From NCBI GenBank assembly GCA_944386475.1, contig CALXBH010000002.1, forward strand, positions 1 through 60,663: 60,663 bases of DNA. Reading direction: 5' to 3'. This document shows positions 1-8,796 of this stretch, in pieces; the first letter of the stretch is position 1, and the number at the start of each line of letters is the position of its first letter. Under the pieces are notes generated by a model. That model saw only the letters and a program-made list of their open reading frames with translations, was not told where the DNA came from and did not search any database. The stretch is from an uncultured Clostridia bacterium. GTDB taxonomy: Bacteria; Bacillota; Clostridia; Oscillospirales; Ruminococcaceae. The position numbers and the translations under genes were made by a program.

Positions 1-129
1 GCGTTTACGCCAACGGTAGATATATTGGCGGTTTAGGTGATAGCGGATAGCTGCTTTTGTCACACCATGTTCCAGAGAATATTCTATTACCACTTGCCGA
101 AACCGCATGGTTTGTGTTATCTTATTCAT
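1..129 (-). CDS. Transposase N-terminus (helix-turn-helix, DDE-type), cut by window edge
   Basis: Read on the minus strand from the ATG at 129, all 43 codons to the window edge are open. The peptide begins MNKITQTMRFRQ and goes on with VTKAAIRYHLNRQYIYRWR. This is the helix-turn-helix start of a DDE-type transposase/integrase group common in Clostridia, and the Arg/Trp-rich end of the helix-turn-helix is visible. The catalytic domain lies outside the window, so it cannot be told whether the element is intact. The right end of the element should fall somewhere in 130-300, but no terminal repeat could be assigned. The gene points away from recJ and is unrelated to it. Confidence 0.7.
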   Translation of the reverse strand, partial: MNKITQTMRFRQVVIEYSLEHGVTKAAIRYHLNRQYIYRWRKR

Positions 130-348
130 AGCAAATAGGATGACCTTCTTTCGGTTTTGTCTAGGCAACTTAACCTTAACACAGGTCTTTCCTATTTGCT
201 ATCTTTTTTATCCCCTTCTGTCACACTTCATTGACAAACCTACAAGAAAATATTTTTGGTTTATAGGGAACAGAATTGAAAATACTGCGGAAAAGTGGTA
301 AAATTAATTATTAAAACCCGATATTTGGAAAAGGTGTGGAGTAGGTGC

Positions 349-2388
349 ATGGCTTTTAAGAAATGGAACTGCAAAAGGGCGCCGGAAGATCAGGCGCAGC
401 TGTTGTCCCAGGAATGCGGGATTTCGCCGTTTTTGGCGGAGATCCTTGTTTCCCGGGGAATGGATACCCCTGCGAAGGCGGCCGAGTTTTTAGGGGAGGA
501 TGAGCCCCTTTCGGATCCTTTTCTTCTGGCGGATATGGACAAAGCGGTGGAGCGCCTTCACAGGGCGATTGAGGAAGGGGAAAAAATCGTCGTATACGGG
601 GACTATGACTGCGACGGCGTCACCGCCACCGCCATCATGATGCTGTACCTTTCCTCGGTGGGGGCGGATGCGTCCTACTATATCCCCGAGCGGGATGGGG
701 AGGGCTACGGCTTAAACGCCGACGCTGTCCGCGCGCTGGCGGAGCAGGGAACCGACCTGATCGTCACGGTGGACAACGGGATTTCCGCTTTGTCGGAAAG
801 CGTTTTGATTAAAGAGCTTGGCATGGATCTTGTCATCACCGATCATCATCAGGCGGGGGAGCTTCTGCCGGACGCTTACGCCGTGGTGGACCCTCATCGC
901 CGGGACTGCCCAAGCCCTTTTAAAGCGCTGTGCGGCGCGGGGGTGGCCCTAAAGCTGATTACGGCGATGGAGGGCGGTGATTACGACGCCACGCTGGACT
1001 ATTTTGCGGATATCGCCGCCATCGGCACCATCGGGGACGTGGTGTCTTTAACCGGGGAAAACCGCACCCTTGTGAAAAAAGGGCTCTCCATGCTTTCGGT
1101 GACGGAAAACCCCGGCCTGCGGGCGCTGATGAAGGCAGCGGGGATTAATCCCGCCGCCGTCACCTCCCAGCAGGTGGCCTTTGGCTTAGCGCCCCGCATC
1201 AACGCCGCCGGCCGCCTTGGTTCGGCCAGTTTAGCGGCGGAGCTTTTGCTGTGCGAGGATGAGGAGCAGGCGGCCGCCATCGCCGCCCAGATGAACGAAT
1301 TAAACCAGACCCGCCAGCAGCTGGAAAAGGATATTTTGGCCCAGATCGACGAACAGCTTGCCCAGCATCCTGAAAAGCTTTACAGCCGGGTGCTGGTGCT
1401 GGCGGGGGAAAACTGGCATCACGGGGTGATCGGCATCGTCAGCGCCAAGCTGTTAGAGCGGTACGGAAAACCCAACATCCTCTTGTCCGTCCAGGGGGGA
1501 GAAGCCAGGGGCAGCGCCCGCAGCACAGGGGATTTTAACCTGTACGACGCTTTGTGCTCCTGTTCGGAGCTGTTCACCCGCTTCGGCGGTCATCGCCTGG
1601 CAGCGGGGATGTCCCTTTTGCCGGAGAATATCCCCCTTTTGGAGGAAAAGATCAATGCCTATGCCGCCGAGCATTTTGACGAGATGCCTCAGGTCACCTA
1701 TTCGGTGGATAAAATCTTAAAACCCCGGGAGATCACGCTGGAAAATATCCGTTCTTTAGAGGCTTTAGAGCCCTGTGGGGAGCAAAATCCCTCGCCGCTG
1801 TTCTGTTTGGGGAACGCCAGGATCCATCAGATCATCCCTCTGTCCGAGGGAAAACACCTGCGGCTCAGGCTGGTGGCGGGCAGGATGGTGTTTTCAGCGG
1901 TGTATTTCGGGGTGGGGCCGGATTCCTTCCCCTATAAGCTGGGGGATACGGTGGATATGCTGGTGACCTTAGAGATCAACACCTTTAAGGGAAAAGAATC
2001 CGTTTCCATGAAGATTAAGGATATCCGCCCCAACGGCTTTGAACAGAAAAAATTCTTCTCCGCTAAAAACACCTATGAAAGGCTGCGCCGCGGGGAACCG
2101 GTGGATCCCCGCTTAAAGGAGAGGATCGTCCCCGGCCGGGAGGATACGGCTATCGTCTATAAATACCTGACCGCCAATCACGGCTTTAAAGGGGATATTG
2201 ACGGGACGTATATCCAGCTTTATAAGCACAGCTTAAATTACTGTCAGATACGCGCTTCATTGGATATCCTGCAAGATGTAAAGCTTATTTCGGTGTCCCC
2301 GCTGCTTAACAGCATTTCGGTGGCGGAGCATCCGGGAAAAAAGAATTTAAACGACAGCCCGACGCTGCAGCGTCTGCAAAATCTGTGA
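349..2388 (+). CDS. recJ: Single-stranded-DNA-specific exonuclease RecJ
   Basis: RecJ degrades single-stranded DNA 5' to 3' in recombination and mismatch/base-excision repair. The 679-residue product has the DHH phosphoesterase core: GDYDCDG near residue 83, VDNGIS near 142 and ITDHHQ near 164, all metal-binding motifs. The DHHA1 motif GGHRLAAG follows near 412, then an OB-like region and a C-terminal extension of about 150 residues. The ATG at 349 is preferred over the upstream in-frame GTG/ATG codons because GGAG lies 7 bases before it and family similarity begins there. The gene ends 15 bases before relA. The upstream 219 bases hold a TTGACA at 231-236 but no well-spaced -10 box. Confidence 0.95.
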   Translation: MAFKKWNCKRAPEDQAQLLSQECGISPFLAEILVSRGMDTPAKAAEFLGEDEPLSDPFLLADMDKAVERLHRAIEEGEKIVVYGDYDCDGVTATAIMMLYLSSVGADASYYIPERDGEGYGLNADAVRALAEQGTDLIVTVDNGISALSESVLIKELGMDLVITDHHQAGELLPDAYAVVDPHRRDCPSPFKALCGAGVALKLITAMEGGDYDATLDYFADIAAIGTIGDVVSLTGENRTLVKKGLSMLSVTENPGLRALMKAAGINPAAVTSQQVAFGLAPRINAAGRLGSASLAAELLLCEDEEQAAAIAAQMNELNQTRQQLEKDILAQIDEQLAQHPEKLYSRVLVLAGENWHHGVIGIVSAKLLERYGKPNILLSVQGGEARGSARSTGDFNLYDALCSCSELFTRFGGHRLAAGMSLLPENIPLLEEKINAYAAEHFDEMPQVTYSVDKILKPREITLENIRSLEALEPCGEQNPSPLFCLGNARIHQIIPLSEGKHLRLRLVAGRMVFSAVYFGVGPDSFPYKLGDTVDMLVTLEINTFKGKESVSMKIKDIRPNGFEQKKFFSAKNTYERLRRGEPVDPRLKERIVPGREDTAIVYKYLTANHGFKGDIDGTYIQLYKHSLNYCQIRASLDILQDVKLISVSPLLNSISVAEHPGKKNLNDSPTLQRLQNL

Positions 2389-2403
2389 GAAAGGGGGGCG
2401 GTT

Positions 2404-4584
2404 ATGATCTATACAATTGACATGCTGATGAACCTGGTAGACAGCAGTGAAAAAAACTACGACCGGGAGATCATTTTAAAAGCATACCGTCTGGCGGAAA
2501 AAGCGCACGCCGGCCAGTGTCGGGAATCCGGCGATCCGTATGTTTCCCATCCGGTGGCGGTGGCGTATATTCTGGTAGAGCTTGGCATGGATACCGAGTG
2601 TATCTGCGCGGCGCTTTTGCACGACGTGGTGGAGGATACCGACTATACGCTGGAGCAGATCGAAAAGGAATTCGGAAACGATGTGGCCCTGTTGGTGGAC
2701 GGCGTGACAAAGCTGGGCAAGGTGCCTCTTTCCACCAAGGAGGAGCAGCAGGCGGAAAACGTCCGCAAGATGCTTTTGGCGATGGCCAAGGATATCCGGG
2801 TGGTCATCATTAAGCTGGCCGACCGTCTGCACAACATGCGCACCCTTCAGTTTGTCCCGCCCCAGAAACAGCGGGACAAGGCGCTGGAAACCATGGAGAT
2901 CTATGCGCCTTTGGCTCACCGGCTGGGAATCCGGGCGGTGAAGGAGGAGCTGGAAGATATCGCTCTGCACTATCTGGACCCGGTGGCGTGCTCCGAAATT
3001 GAAAGTATGCTGGAGATGAAAAAGGAAAACCGGGAAAAGTTTATCGAGGATATTAAACTGAAAATCCTGGGCAGGCTTAACGAATACGGCATTCATCCCC
3101 ATATTGAAGGGCGGGTAAAAAGCCTGTACGGCATCTACCGGAAGGTGTATATGGCGGGCCGCGCTTTTGAGGAAGTATACGACATCTATGCAGTGCGGGT
3201 CATTGTGGACACCGTCATCGAATGCTACAACATCCTGGGAATTATCCACGATATGTTCCAGCCCATTCCCAACCGGTTTAAGGATTATATCTCCACCCCC
3301 AAGCCCAACATGTATCAAAGCCTTCATACTACCGTGATCGACAAAGAGGGAATCCCCTTTGAGATCCAGATCCGTACCTGGGATATGCACTACACGGCGG
3401 AATACGGCATCGCCGCCCACTGGAAATACAAGGCCGGTATTCAGGGCAAGGATAAACTGGAAGAACGTCTGGCCTGGATCCGCCAGCTTTTGGAGGCGGG
3501 CCAGGAGGCCGAGGACGTGGAGGATATCGTCCGCACCATCAAGACGGATATCGGCAGTGAAGAGGTGTTTGTCTTCACCCCAAAAGGCGATGTGAAGAGC
3601 CTGCCGGTAGGATCTACCGTTATCGACTTTGCCTATGCAATCCACAGCGCGGTGGGCAACCGGATGGTAGGCGCCAAGGTGGACGGGCGGATCGTGTCCT
3701 TGGACACCAAGGTGGAAACCGGCCAGATTGTGGAGATTTTAACCACCAATTCCCCCAATCACGGACCCAACCGCGACTGGCTCAAGATTGTTAAAACCAA
3801 TGAGGCCCGCAGCAAGATCCGCAGCTGGTTTAAAAAAGAGCGGCGGGACGAAAATATTGTGGAGGGCCGCGCCGAGCTGGAGCGGGAATTTAAGCGCAAC
3901 TACATGACCATGGACGAGCAGACTGCCAAGACCTTTATTGAGGATGTGGCCAAACGGCAGCACTTTGACTCGGTGGACGACTTTTTTGCCGCCATCGGAT
4001 ACGGCGGCATCATCTTGTCCCGGATTATGCCCCGGCTTAAAGACGAATACACCAAGATGGTCAAGGCCCAGGACGCTGTCGTGGAACCGGAGGTGGTATC
4101 CCTTCAGTCCCAGAAATACAACAAAAATACCAGCGGCGTTACGGTGGAGGGCATCGACAACTGTTTAGTCAAGTTTTCCCAGTGCTGTAATCCGCTGCCG
4201 GGGGATGACATCATCGGCTTTATCACCCGCGGGCACGGTGTATCCGTCCATAAGCGGGACTGTGTCAACGTTATTAACGGCATGAAGGACGAATCCCAGC
4301 GGGGACGCTGGATCAACGTCCACTGGGATGAGGCCACGCCGGTGAGCTACCGCTCCACGCTGGATATCGTCGCCCAGGACCGCAACGCCCTGTTAGCGGA
4401 TATCAGCATCGCCCTGGCAAATTTCCGGGTGCCTATCCACGAGCTAAACGCCAGGGAGCTTAAAAACGGCAACGCGGATATTGTGGCGACTATTGGCATC
4501 AACGGAATCGATCAGCTTAATTCCATCATCCAGAAGGTGGAGAAGATCCCGGGCGTGATCTCGGTAGAGCGTTCCGGAAAATAA
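2404..4584 (+). CDS. relA: (p)ppGpp synthetase/hydrolase, RelA/SpoT family
   Basis: Long RSH enzyme (726 residues) that makes and probably also degrades the stringent-response alarmone. Domains in order: HD hydrolase, with SHPVAVA near 47 and the HDVVEDT metal site near 73; RelA/SpoT synthetase, with VYDIYAVRV near 257 and YQSLHTTV near 303; TGS domain near 385-450, with FTPKGDVKSLP; and a C-terminal ACT domain from about 650. The intact His-Asp of the HD domain suggests a bifunctional (Rel-type) enzyme. A GGGGGG-type ribosome site precedes the ATG. It lies between recJ and dtd; the apt gene often seen between recJ and relA in other Firmicutes is not here. Confidence 0.95.
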   Translation: MIYTIDMLMNLVDSSEKNYDREIILKAYRLAEKAHAGQCRESGDPYVSHPVAVAYILVELGMDTECICAALLHDVVEDTDYTLEQIEKEFGNDVALLVDGVTKLGKVPLSTKEEQQAENVRKMLLAMAKDIRVVIIKLADRLHNMRTLQFVPPQKQRDKALETMEIYAPLAHRLGIRAVKEELEDIALHYLDPVACSEIESMLEMKKENREKFIEDIKLKILGRLNEYGIHPHIEGRVKSLYGIYRKVYMAGRAFEEVYDIYAVRVIVDTVIECYNILGIIHDMFQPIPNRFKDYISTPKPNMYQSLHTTVIDKEGIPFEIQIRTWDMHYTAEYGIAAHWKYKAGIQGKDKLEERLAWIRQLLEAGQEAEDVEDIVRTIKTDIGSEEVFVFTPKGDVKSLPVGSTVIDFAYAIHSAVGNRMVGAKVDGRIVSLDTKVETGQIVEILTTNSPNHGPNRDWLKIVKTNEARSKIRSWFKKERRDENIVEGRAELEREFKRNYMTMDEQTAKTFIEDVAKRQHFDSVDDFFAAIGYGGIILSRIMPRLKDEYTKMVKAQDAVVEPEVVSLQSQKYNKNTSGVTVEGIDNCLVKFSQCCNPLPGDDIIGFITRGHGVSVHKRDCVNVINGMKDESQRGRWINVHWDEATPVSYRSTLDIVAQDRNALLADISIALANFRVPIHELNARELKNGNADIVATIGINGIDQLNSIIQKVEKIPGVISVERSGK

Positions 4585-4603
4585 GAAAGGATTTTAAACA
4601 TCA

Positions 4604-5071
4604 ATGAAAGCGGTTGTACAGCGTGTCTCCTCAGCACAGGTTTCCATCGGCGGAAAGGTGTATTCCAGGATCGGCCGGGGACTGCTGGTGCTGCTGGGCG
4701 TGATGGAGGGCGACTCCTCTGCGGAGGGGAAGCTTTTGGCCGACAAACTCACAGGCCTTCGGATTTTTACGGACGATCAAGGAAAGATGAATCTTTCTCT
4801 GGCCGATGTGGACGGGGAAGTTTTGGTGGTCAGTAACTTTACCCTGGGGGCGGACTGCCGGAAAGGGCGGCGGCCTTCCTTTACAAATTCCGCCGCGCCT
4901 GAAACGGCGAAACCTTTATACGAGGAATTTTTATCCTATGTTGGTTCGCTGACGGGAAAGCCCTGCGCCCACGGAGAGTTCGGCGCTAAAATGGCAGTCG
5001 CCCTTGTTAACGACGGGCCGGTGACGTTACTGCTGGACACCGACCAGCTCGGCCTGAAAGGAAAGGAGTAA
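4604..5071 (+). CDS. dtd: D-aminoacyl-tRNA deacylase
   Basis: DTD removes D-amino acids (and glycine from tRNA-Ala) mischarged on tRNA. The 155-residue length is normal. The product starts MKAVVQRVSSAQV and carries the Gly-cisPro motif as NDGPVTL near residue 136. The other family motif, normally SQFTL, reads SNFTL near residue 84, a conservative Gln-to-Asn change next to the usual ADCRKGRRPSF block. The gene follows relA by 19 bases and is followed 8 bases later by the metallo-hydrolase, so it sits in the same operon. Confidence 0.94.
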   Translation: MKAVVQRVSSAQVSIGGKVYSRIGRGLLVLLGVMEGDSSAEGKLLADKLTGLRIFTDDQGKMNLSLADVDGEVLVVSNFTLGADCRKGRRPSFTNSAAPETAKPLYEEFLSYVGSLTGKPCAHGEFGAKMAVALVNDGPVTLLLDTDQLGLKGKE

Positions 5072-5079
5072 GCTTACGG

Positions 5080-5706
5080 ATGGAAATATTGCAGTATACA
5101 GTGGGTGCTTTGGGCACCAACTGTTATCTTTTTAAAACGAGCCAGGGCAACGGGATGCTGATTGATCCCGGCGCGCAGGCGCCCCTTTTGCTGCAGGAGA
5201 TCGAGAAACAGGGGGTAAAGCTTCAAAAAATCGTGCTCACCCACGGGCATATCGACCATATCGGCGCCGTGCACGAGATCAAAAAGGCTACCGGCGCGGA
5301 GCTTTCCATCCACGCGGAGGATGTGGAGATGCTGGAAGATCCCCGGAAAAACCTGGCTAGCTTTTTTCACGTCCCCTATACGCCGGATAAGCCGGACGTG
5401 ATCTTCCGGGAAGGGGATGCGGTCGAGTTGGATGAAGTTCGCTTTCAGGTGCTTCACACGCCCGGCCACACCAAAGGCTCCTGCGTTTTGTTGGGAAACG
5501 GCCTGATGGTCAGCGGGGACACCCTGTTCCGGGGGAGTGTCGGGCGCACCGATCACTATGGCGGCGATTACAGCGCGCTTAAAAAATCCCTCTTAAAGCT
5601 GTACCGGCTTCCCGGGGATTATCAGGTAATCTCCGGCCACGGCGGCGCCACCACACTGGAAACTGAACGAAAAACCAACCCGTATATGGAGTTAATCAGA
5701 GAATGA
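5080..5706 (+). CDS. Metallo-beta-lactamase-fold hydrolase (glyoxalase II-like, YqgX type)
   Basis: A 208-residue cytosolic dinuclear-zinc hydrolase. The zinc-binding signature THGHIDHIG lies near residues 54-62, with HTPGHTKGS near 127 and SGDTLFRGSVGRTD near 147, the pattern of short glyoxalase II-like (hydroxyacylglutathione hydrolase-like) proteins. These bacteria usually lack glutathione, so the true thioester substrate is unknown. An AAGGAG site precedes the ATG, and the stop overlaps the hemZ start by 4 bases (ATGA), showing translational coupling. The relA-dtd-MBL-hemZ order is conserved in Clostridia. Confidence 0.88.
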   Translation: MEILQYTVGALGTNCYLFKTSQGNGMLIDPGAQAPLLLQEIEKQGVKLQKIVLTHGHIDHIGAVHEIKKATGAELSIHAEDVEMLEDPRKNLASFFHVPYTPDKPDVIFREGDAVELDEVRFQVLHTPGHTKGSCVLLGNGLMVSGDTLFRGSVGRTDHYGGDYSALKKSLLKLYRLPGDYQVISGHGGATTLETERKTNPYMELIRE

Positions 5707-7187
5707 TTTTAGTTTTTAGCGGACACAACTATAAATACGAAACCGAAAGCCTGTGCAAGATGTTTTTTTCCTGCCAGCGCTTTCAAATTGAATACGAAGC
5801 CGGCGACCTTTCCCGGGACAATCTGATCTTTACCCGCGTGAAAACAGGGAAGACCCATACGCTTTTTTACGCCTTTGTCCGGGGGGAGGGGAAGTTTTTT
5901 GCCAAATCCATCCGGGTGCCCAAGGACAGCGCGCAGGAGAAAAACGAGCAGGAACGCCTGCTCTGCCTGTGCGTCCATCGGGTTCTGTCCCGGTATGTTG
6001 GCCAGGGGACTAAATGGGGGATCCTCACGGGGATCCGGCCGGTCAAGCGGATCCATGAGTACTGGGAACAGGGTATGGACGACATGGCTATCCACCAAAA
6101 GCTGGAGCGGGATTACCTGGTGTCTCCTCAAAAGGTGGATTTGTGCATCACCACGGCGAAAACCCAGGCGCCGTTACTACAATTAACACAGCCAAAGTCC
6201 TTTAGCCTGTATGTTTCGATCCCATACTGTCCCTCCCGGTGCAGTTATTGCTCGTTTGTATCCCACTCCATTACCAACCGCTCCGCCTTAAAGCTCGTCC
6301 CTTCCTATGTGGAGCATTTATGCCGGGAGATCGCCTATACGGGCGATCTGGCAAAATCCCTGGGCCTTCGGCTGGAGTCGGTGTATTGGGGCGGCGGCAC
6401 CCCCACTACTTTAGAGCCGGACCAGCTGGCCCAAATCCTTCAGGCGATCGGGCAAAGCTTTGATTTAAGCACCCTGCGGGAATATACGGTGGAGGCCGGC
6501 CGGCCGGACACCATCACCGAGCAAAAGCTTACCGTGCTAAAACAGGCCGGGGTAGGCAGGGTGAGTATTAACCCCCAGACCTTCCAAAATCCCGTGCTGG
6601 AGGAAATCGGCCGCCGGCACACGGCGGAGATGACCATCGACCGCTATAAACTCGCCCGCCAGGTGGGGTTTGACTGCATCAACATGGATTTGATTGCGGG
6701 GCTTCCCGGAGACGATCTGGCCGGTTTTTGCCGCTCGGTGGACAAGGCGATTTCCTTAGGGCCGGAGAATATTACTGTGCACACGCTGTCTGTCAAGCGC
6801 TCGTCCCGGCTGTTCCAGTCGGATGGGCTTCCCCAGAACTTAAAGGACAATCCGGCTGGGGAGATGGTGGATTACGCTCAGCATACTCTGATGGAGGCGG
6901 GATACCGTCCTTATTACCTGTACCGCCAAAAAAACACCCTGGAAAACCTGGAGAATGTGGGCTACGCAAAGCCGGGAACCGAAGGGCTTTATAACGTATA
7001 CATCATGGAAGAAGTGCATACCATATTAGCTGTAGGCGCTTCGGGAGTCACCAAGCTTGTGAATCCCTATACCGGTTTAATTGACCGGGTGTTTAACTAT
7101 AAATTTCCGTATGAGTACATAGACCATTTTAATGTGATGCTGGAACGCAAAAGGAAGGTGGCCGAGTTTTATGAGCAGCAGTTTTAA
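5703..7187 (+). CDS. hemZ: Radical SAM coproporphyrinogen dehydrogenase-like protein HemZ
   Basis: A 494-residue HemN-family radical SAM protein. After an N-terminal domain of about 160 residues comes the 4Fe-4S/SAM motif CPSRCSYC near residues 180-187, followed by the glycine-rich SAM site YWGGGTPTT. HemZ is annotated as oxygen-independent coproporphyrinogen III dehydrogenase in Bacillus, but HemN relatives include heme chaperones (HemW), and no other heme genes are nearby, so the reaction is not certain. The start is coupled to the preceding gene by a 4-base overlap, and its 3' end overlaps the kinase gene by 17 bases. Confidence 0.87.
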   Translation: MILVFSGHNYKYETESLCKMFFSCQRFQIEYEAGDLSRDNLIFTRVKTGKTHTLFYAFVRGEGKFFAKSIRVPKDSAQEKNEQERLLCLCVHRVLSRYVGQGTKWGILTGIRPVKRIHEYWEQGMDDMAIHQKLERDYLVSPQKVDLCITTAKTQAPLLQLTQPKSFSLYVSIPYCPSRCSYCSFVSHSITNRSALKLVPSYVEHLCREIAYTGDLAKSLGLRLESVYWGGGTPTTLEPDQLAQILQAIGQSFDLSTLREYTVEAGRPDTITEQKLTVLKQAGVGRVSINPQTFQNPVLEEIGRRHTAEMTIDRYKLARQVGFDCINMDLIAGLPGDDLAGFCRSVDKAISLGPENITVHTLSVKRSSRLFQSDGLPQNLKDNPAGEMVDYAQHTLMEAGYRPYYLYRQKNTLENLENVGYAKPGTEGLYNVYIMEEVHTILAVGASGVTKLVNPYTGLIDRVFNYKFPYEYIDHFNVMLERKRKVAEFYEQQF

Positions 7188-8106
7188 ACCGGTGCGTTGT
7201 GCGGTTTCGGCTGTCAATAAATTGGCCAAACTGGACGCGCCCGGCCTTGCCAGGAAGTGCGAGGGGGATTATCTTACGCAGCTGGAAGAGTTGGCCTCGC
7301 TTATCCATCAAAGCTCCCGCTGGCAGTTTATTATGATCGCGGGTCCCTCCGCGTCGGGGAAAACAACTACTTCTGTGAAGCTGAGGCAGCTTCTGGAAAC
7401 GCGGGGAATTCGTTCCATCACCATCTCATTGGATGATTTTCTGTATAACCGGGACAGCCTGCCCCTGTTGCCGGACGGCACTAGGGACTTTGAGTCTGTC
7501 GATACCCTGGATATCGGCCTTCTGAACCGCTGTTTGGAAGAGCTTTTGACCAAAAAAAGCACCCAGCTGCCCGTCTTTGACTTTGTCACCGGGAACCGTA
7601 TGAAAAATACACAGCCGGTGACCATTACCGACAGCCATGTGGTGATTATCGAAGGGCTTCACGCGCTGAATCCGGCGATCTCCCAAACCTCGCTGAAAGA
7701 ATATTTCTTCAAGGTTTACATCAGCCCCAATTGTGAGTTTGTTTTGGATGACGGCCGTGTAGTGCTGGACGGGCAGAATCTGCGTCTGATCCGCCGGATG
7801 ATCCGGGATTTTAAATTTCGCGGCTCCGGCCCCGAAAACACGTTTGTTATGTGGAAAAACGTATGTAATGGTGAAGAACTTTACATCAATCCTTTTCGAG
7901 GAGAAGCAGACTATGTGGTAAACTCCACCCACCTTTACGAGCCTTTAATTTACCACCATGACCTGCTGCCGATTTTAAAAGATGTAAAAGCGGATAGCCT
8001 TTACACAGAGAAAGCCAGGGAACTGGTGGATGTTTTAGAACTCTTTGACGACCTTTCCATGGATATTGTTCCGCCGGATTCCATGATCCGGGAATTTATC
8101 GGGTAA
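7171..8106 (+). CDS. Uridine kinase-like nucleoside kinase
   Basis: A 311-residue P-loop kinase of the uridine kinase/phosphoribulokinase family. The Walker A motif GPSASGKTTT lies near residues 58-67, the conserved SLDDFLYNRD follows near 90, and IIEGLHALNP near 155 is the Walker B/substrate region. It would phosphorylate a nucleoside in pyrimidine salvage. Many clostridial relatives are about 550 residues, with an N-terminal TGS/ThrRS-like region; here only a 50-residue lead precedes the kinase. The start lies inside hemZ, with GGAAGG upstream, so it is translated from the hemZ message. Confidence 0.85.
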   Translation: MSSSFKPVRCAVSAVNKLAKLDAPGLARKCEGDYLTQLEELASLIHQSSRWQFIMIAGPSASGKTTTSVKLRQLLETRGIRSITISLDDFLYNRDSLPLLPDGTRDFESVDTLDIGLLNRCLEELLTKKSTQLPVFDFVTGNRMKNTQPVTITDSHVVIIEGLHALNPAISQTSLKEYFFKVYISPNCEFVLDDGRVVLDGQNLRLIRRMIRDFKFRGSGPENTFVMWKNVCNGEELYINPFRGEADYVVNSTHLYEPLIYHHDLLPILKDVKADSLYTEKARELVDVLELFDDLSMDIVPPDSMIREFIG

Positions 8107-8109
8107 GGC

Positions 8110-8138
8110 TTGTATTCCTGCCGGTTTCGCGGTATAAT
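8110..8138 (+). promoter_or_regulatory. Probable sigma-A promoter for the zinc-ribbon gene
   Basis: TTGTAT at 8110-8115 and a perfect TATAAT at 8133-8138 are 17 bases apart. They lie 116 bases before the ATG of the zinc-ribbon gene and just after the kinase stop codon. The -35 box is weak. Confidence 0.5.
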
Positions 8139-8253
8139 ATAATTATATATTAGCGATATTGGCATATCGGCCCGGACAACTAAAATATTTGTGGACGCAG
8201 GGGAAACACCTTTTCACACTCTCTATTCCGTCCATTTGAAAGGAGCGGTTGCT

Positions 8254-8721
8254 ATGAGCAACAGTGTATTCGACGATTTTCTCGGAAAAGCCAAGGATGT
8301 CGCAGACGCCGCGGGGAAAAAAACCGGGGAACTGGTGGAGATTTCCAAACTCAAGCTGCAATGCGTTAAGCTTAACAGCGCGATTAAGGAGCGCTATGAA
8401 AAGCTGGGAAGCGCTGTTTACTCTATGAAAAAATCCGATTACGAAAACCCGGAGCTTATCAGCTCGATGGTGGAGGAAATCACCGAGCTTTTGGATAAGC
8501 TCAACGAAACCAGCGAAAAAATTGCGGATATTAAAAATATCAGCATCTGTTCCTGCTGCGGGGCGAAAAACCCTCCGGAGAACGTCTATTGCGCCAAGTG
8601 CGGCAGCAAGCTGGACGGGACCAAAGGGGAAACCTTTGGCAAGGAATATCAGGATATGGCTAAGGAAGCCGAGAAGGCTGCCGGCGATCAGGCGGCAGAT
8701 GCAGTGGATTCGGAAGAGTAA
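8254..8721 (+). CDS. Small helical protein with C-terminal zinc ribbon
   Basis: A 155-residue protein of unknown function. The first 85 residues are strongly charged and predicted helical (GKAKDVADAAGKKTGELVE onward), resembling a coiled coil. Two CxxC pairs follow (CSCC and CAKC, near residues 94-112), forming a double-CxxC zinc ribbon. The tail is Glu/Ala-rich. No signal peptide or membrane segment is seen. The ATG at 8254 is chosen because GAAAGGAG lies 8 bases upstream and the longer reading frame has no ribosome site. It appears to be a single-gene unit, with a promoter before it and a hairpin terminator after it. Confidence 0.8.
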   Translation: MSNSVFDDFLGKAKDVADAAGKKTGELVEISKLKLQCVKLNSAIKERYEKLGSAVYSMKKSDYENPELISSMVEEITELLDKLNETSEKIADIKNISICSCCGAKNPPENVYCAKCGSKLDGTKGETFGKEYQDMAKEAEKAAGDQAADAVDSEE

Positions 8722-8742
8722 ACAAACTGAAAAACAGGTGAA

Positions 8743-8775
8743 AAGGGGCCAAGCTTTACAGTTTGACCTCTTTTT
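8743..8775 (+). terminator. Rho-independent terminator after the zinc-ribbon gene
   Basis: A 12-base-pair stem (8743-8754 with 8761-8772; one C-A mismatch and two G-T pairs) encloses the loop TTTACA and runs into five T residues. Confidence 0.65.
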
Positions 8776-8796
8776 GTTATTGACTTGTATCGACAC

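Noticed and set aside
231-266. A sigma-A promoter for recJ built on TTGACA at 231-236.
   Set aside because: No -10 box lies 16-18 bases downstream; the nearest TATTTT is 14 bases away and TTATAG is 24 bases away.
281-299. An 18-of-19 match (with one indel) between AATACTGCGGAAAAGTGGT here and the integrase fragment at 60633-60652 on the minus strand.
   Set aside because: It could hint at a second integrase remnant, but the flanks do not align, the reading frame is not kept, and the region is AT-rich. Chance similarity is more likely.
2476-3645. A 389-codon open frame on the minus strand inside relA.
   Set aside because: It is an antisense shadow of a well-supported gene, without a ribosome site or recognisable domains.
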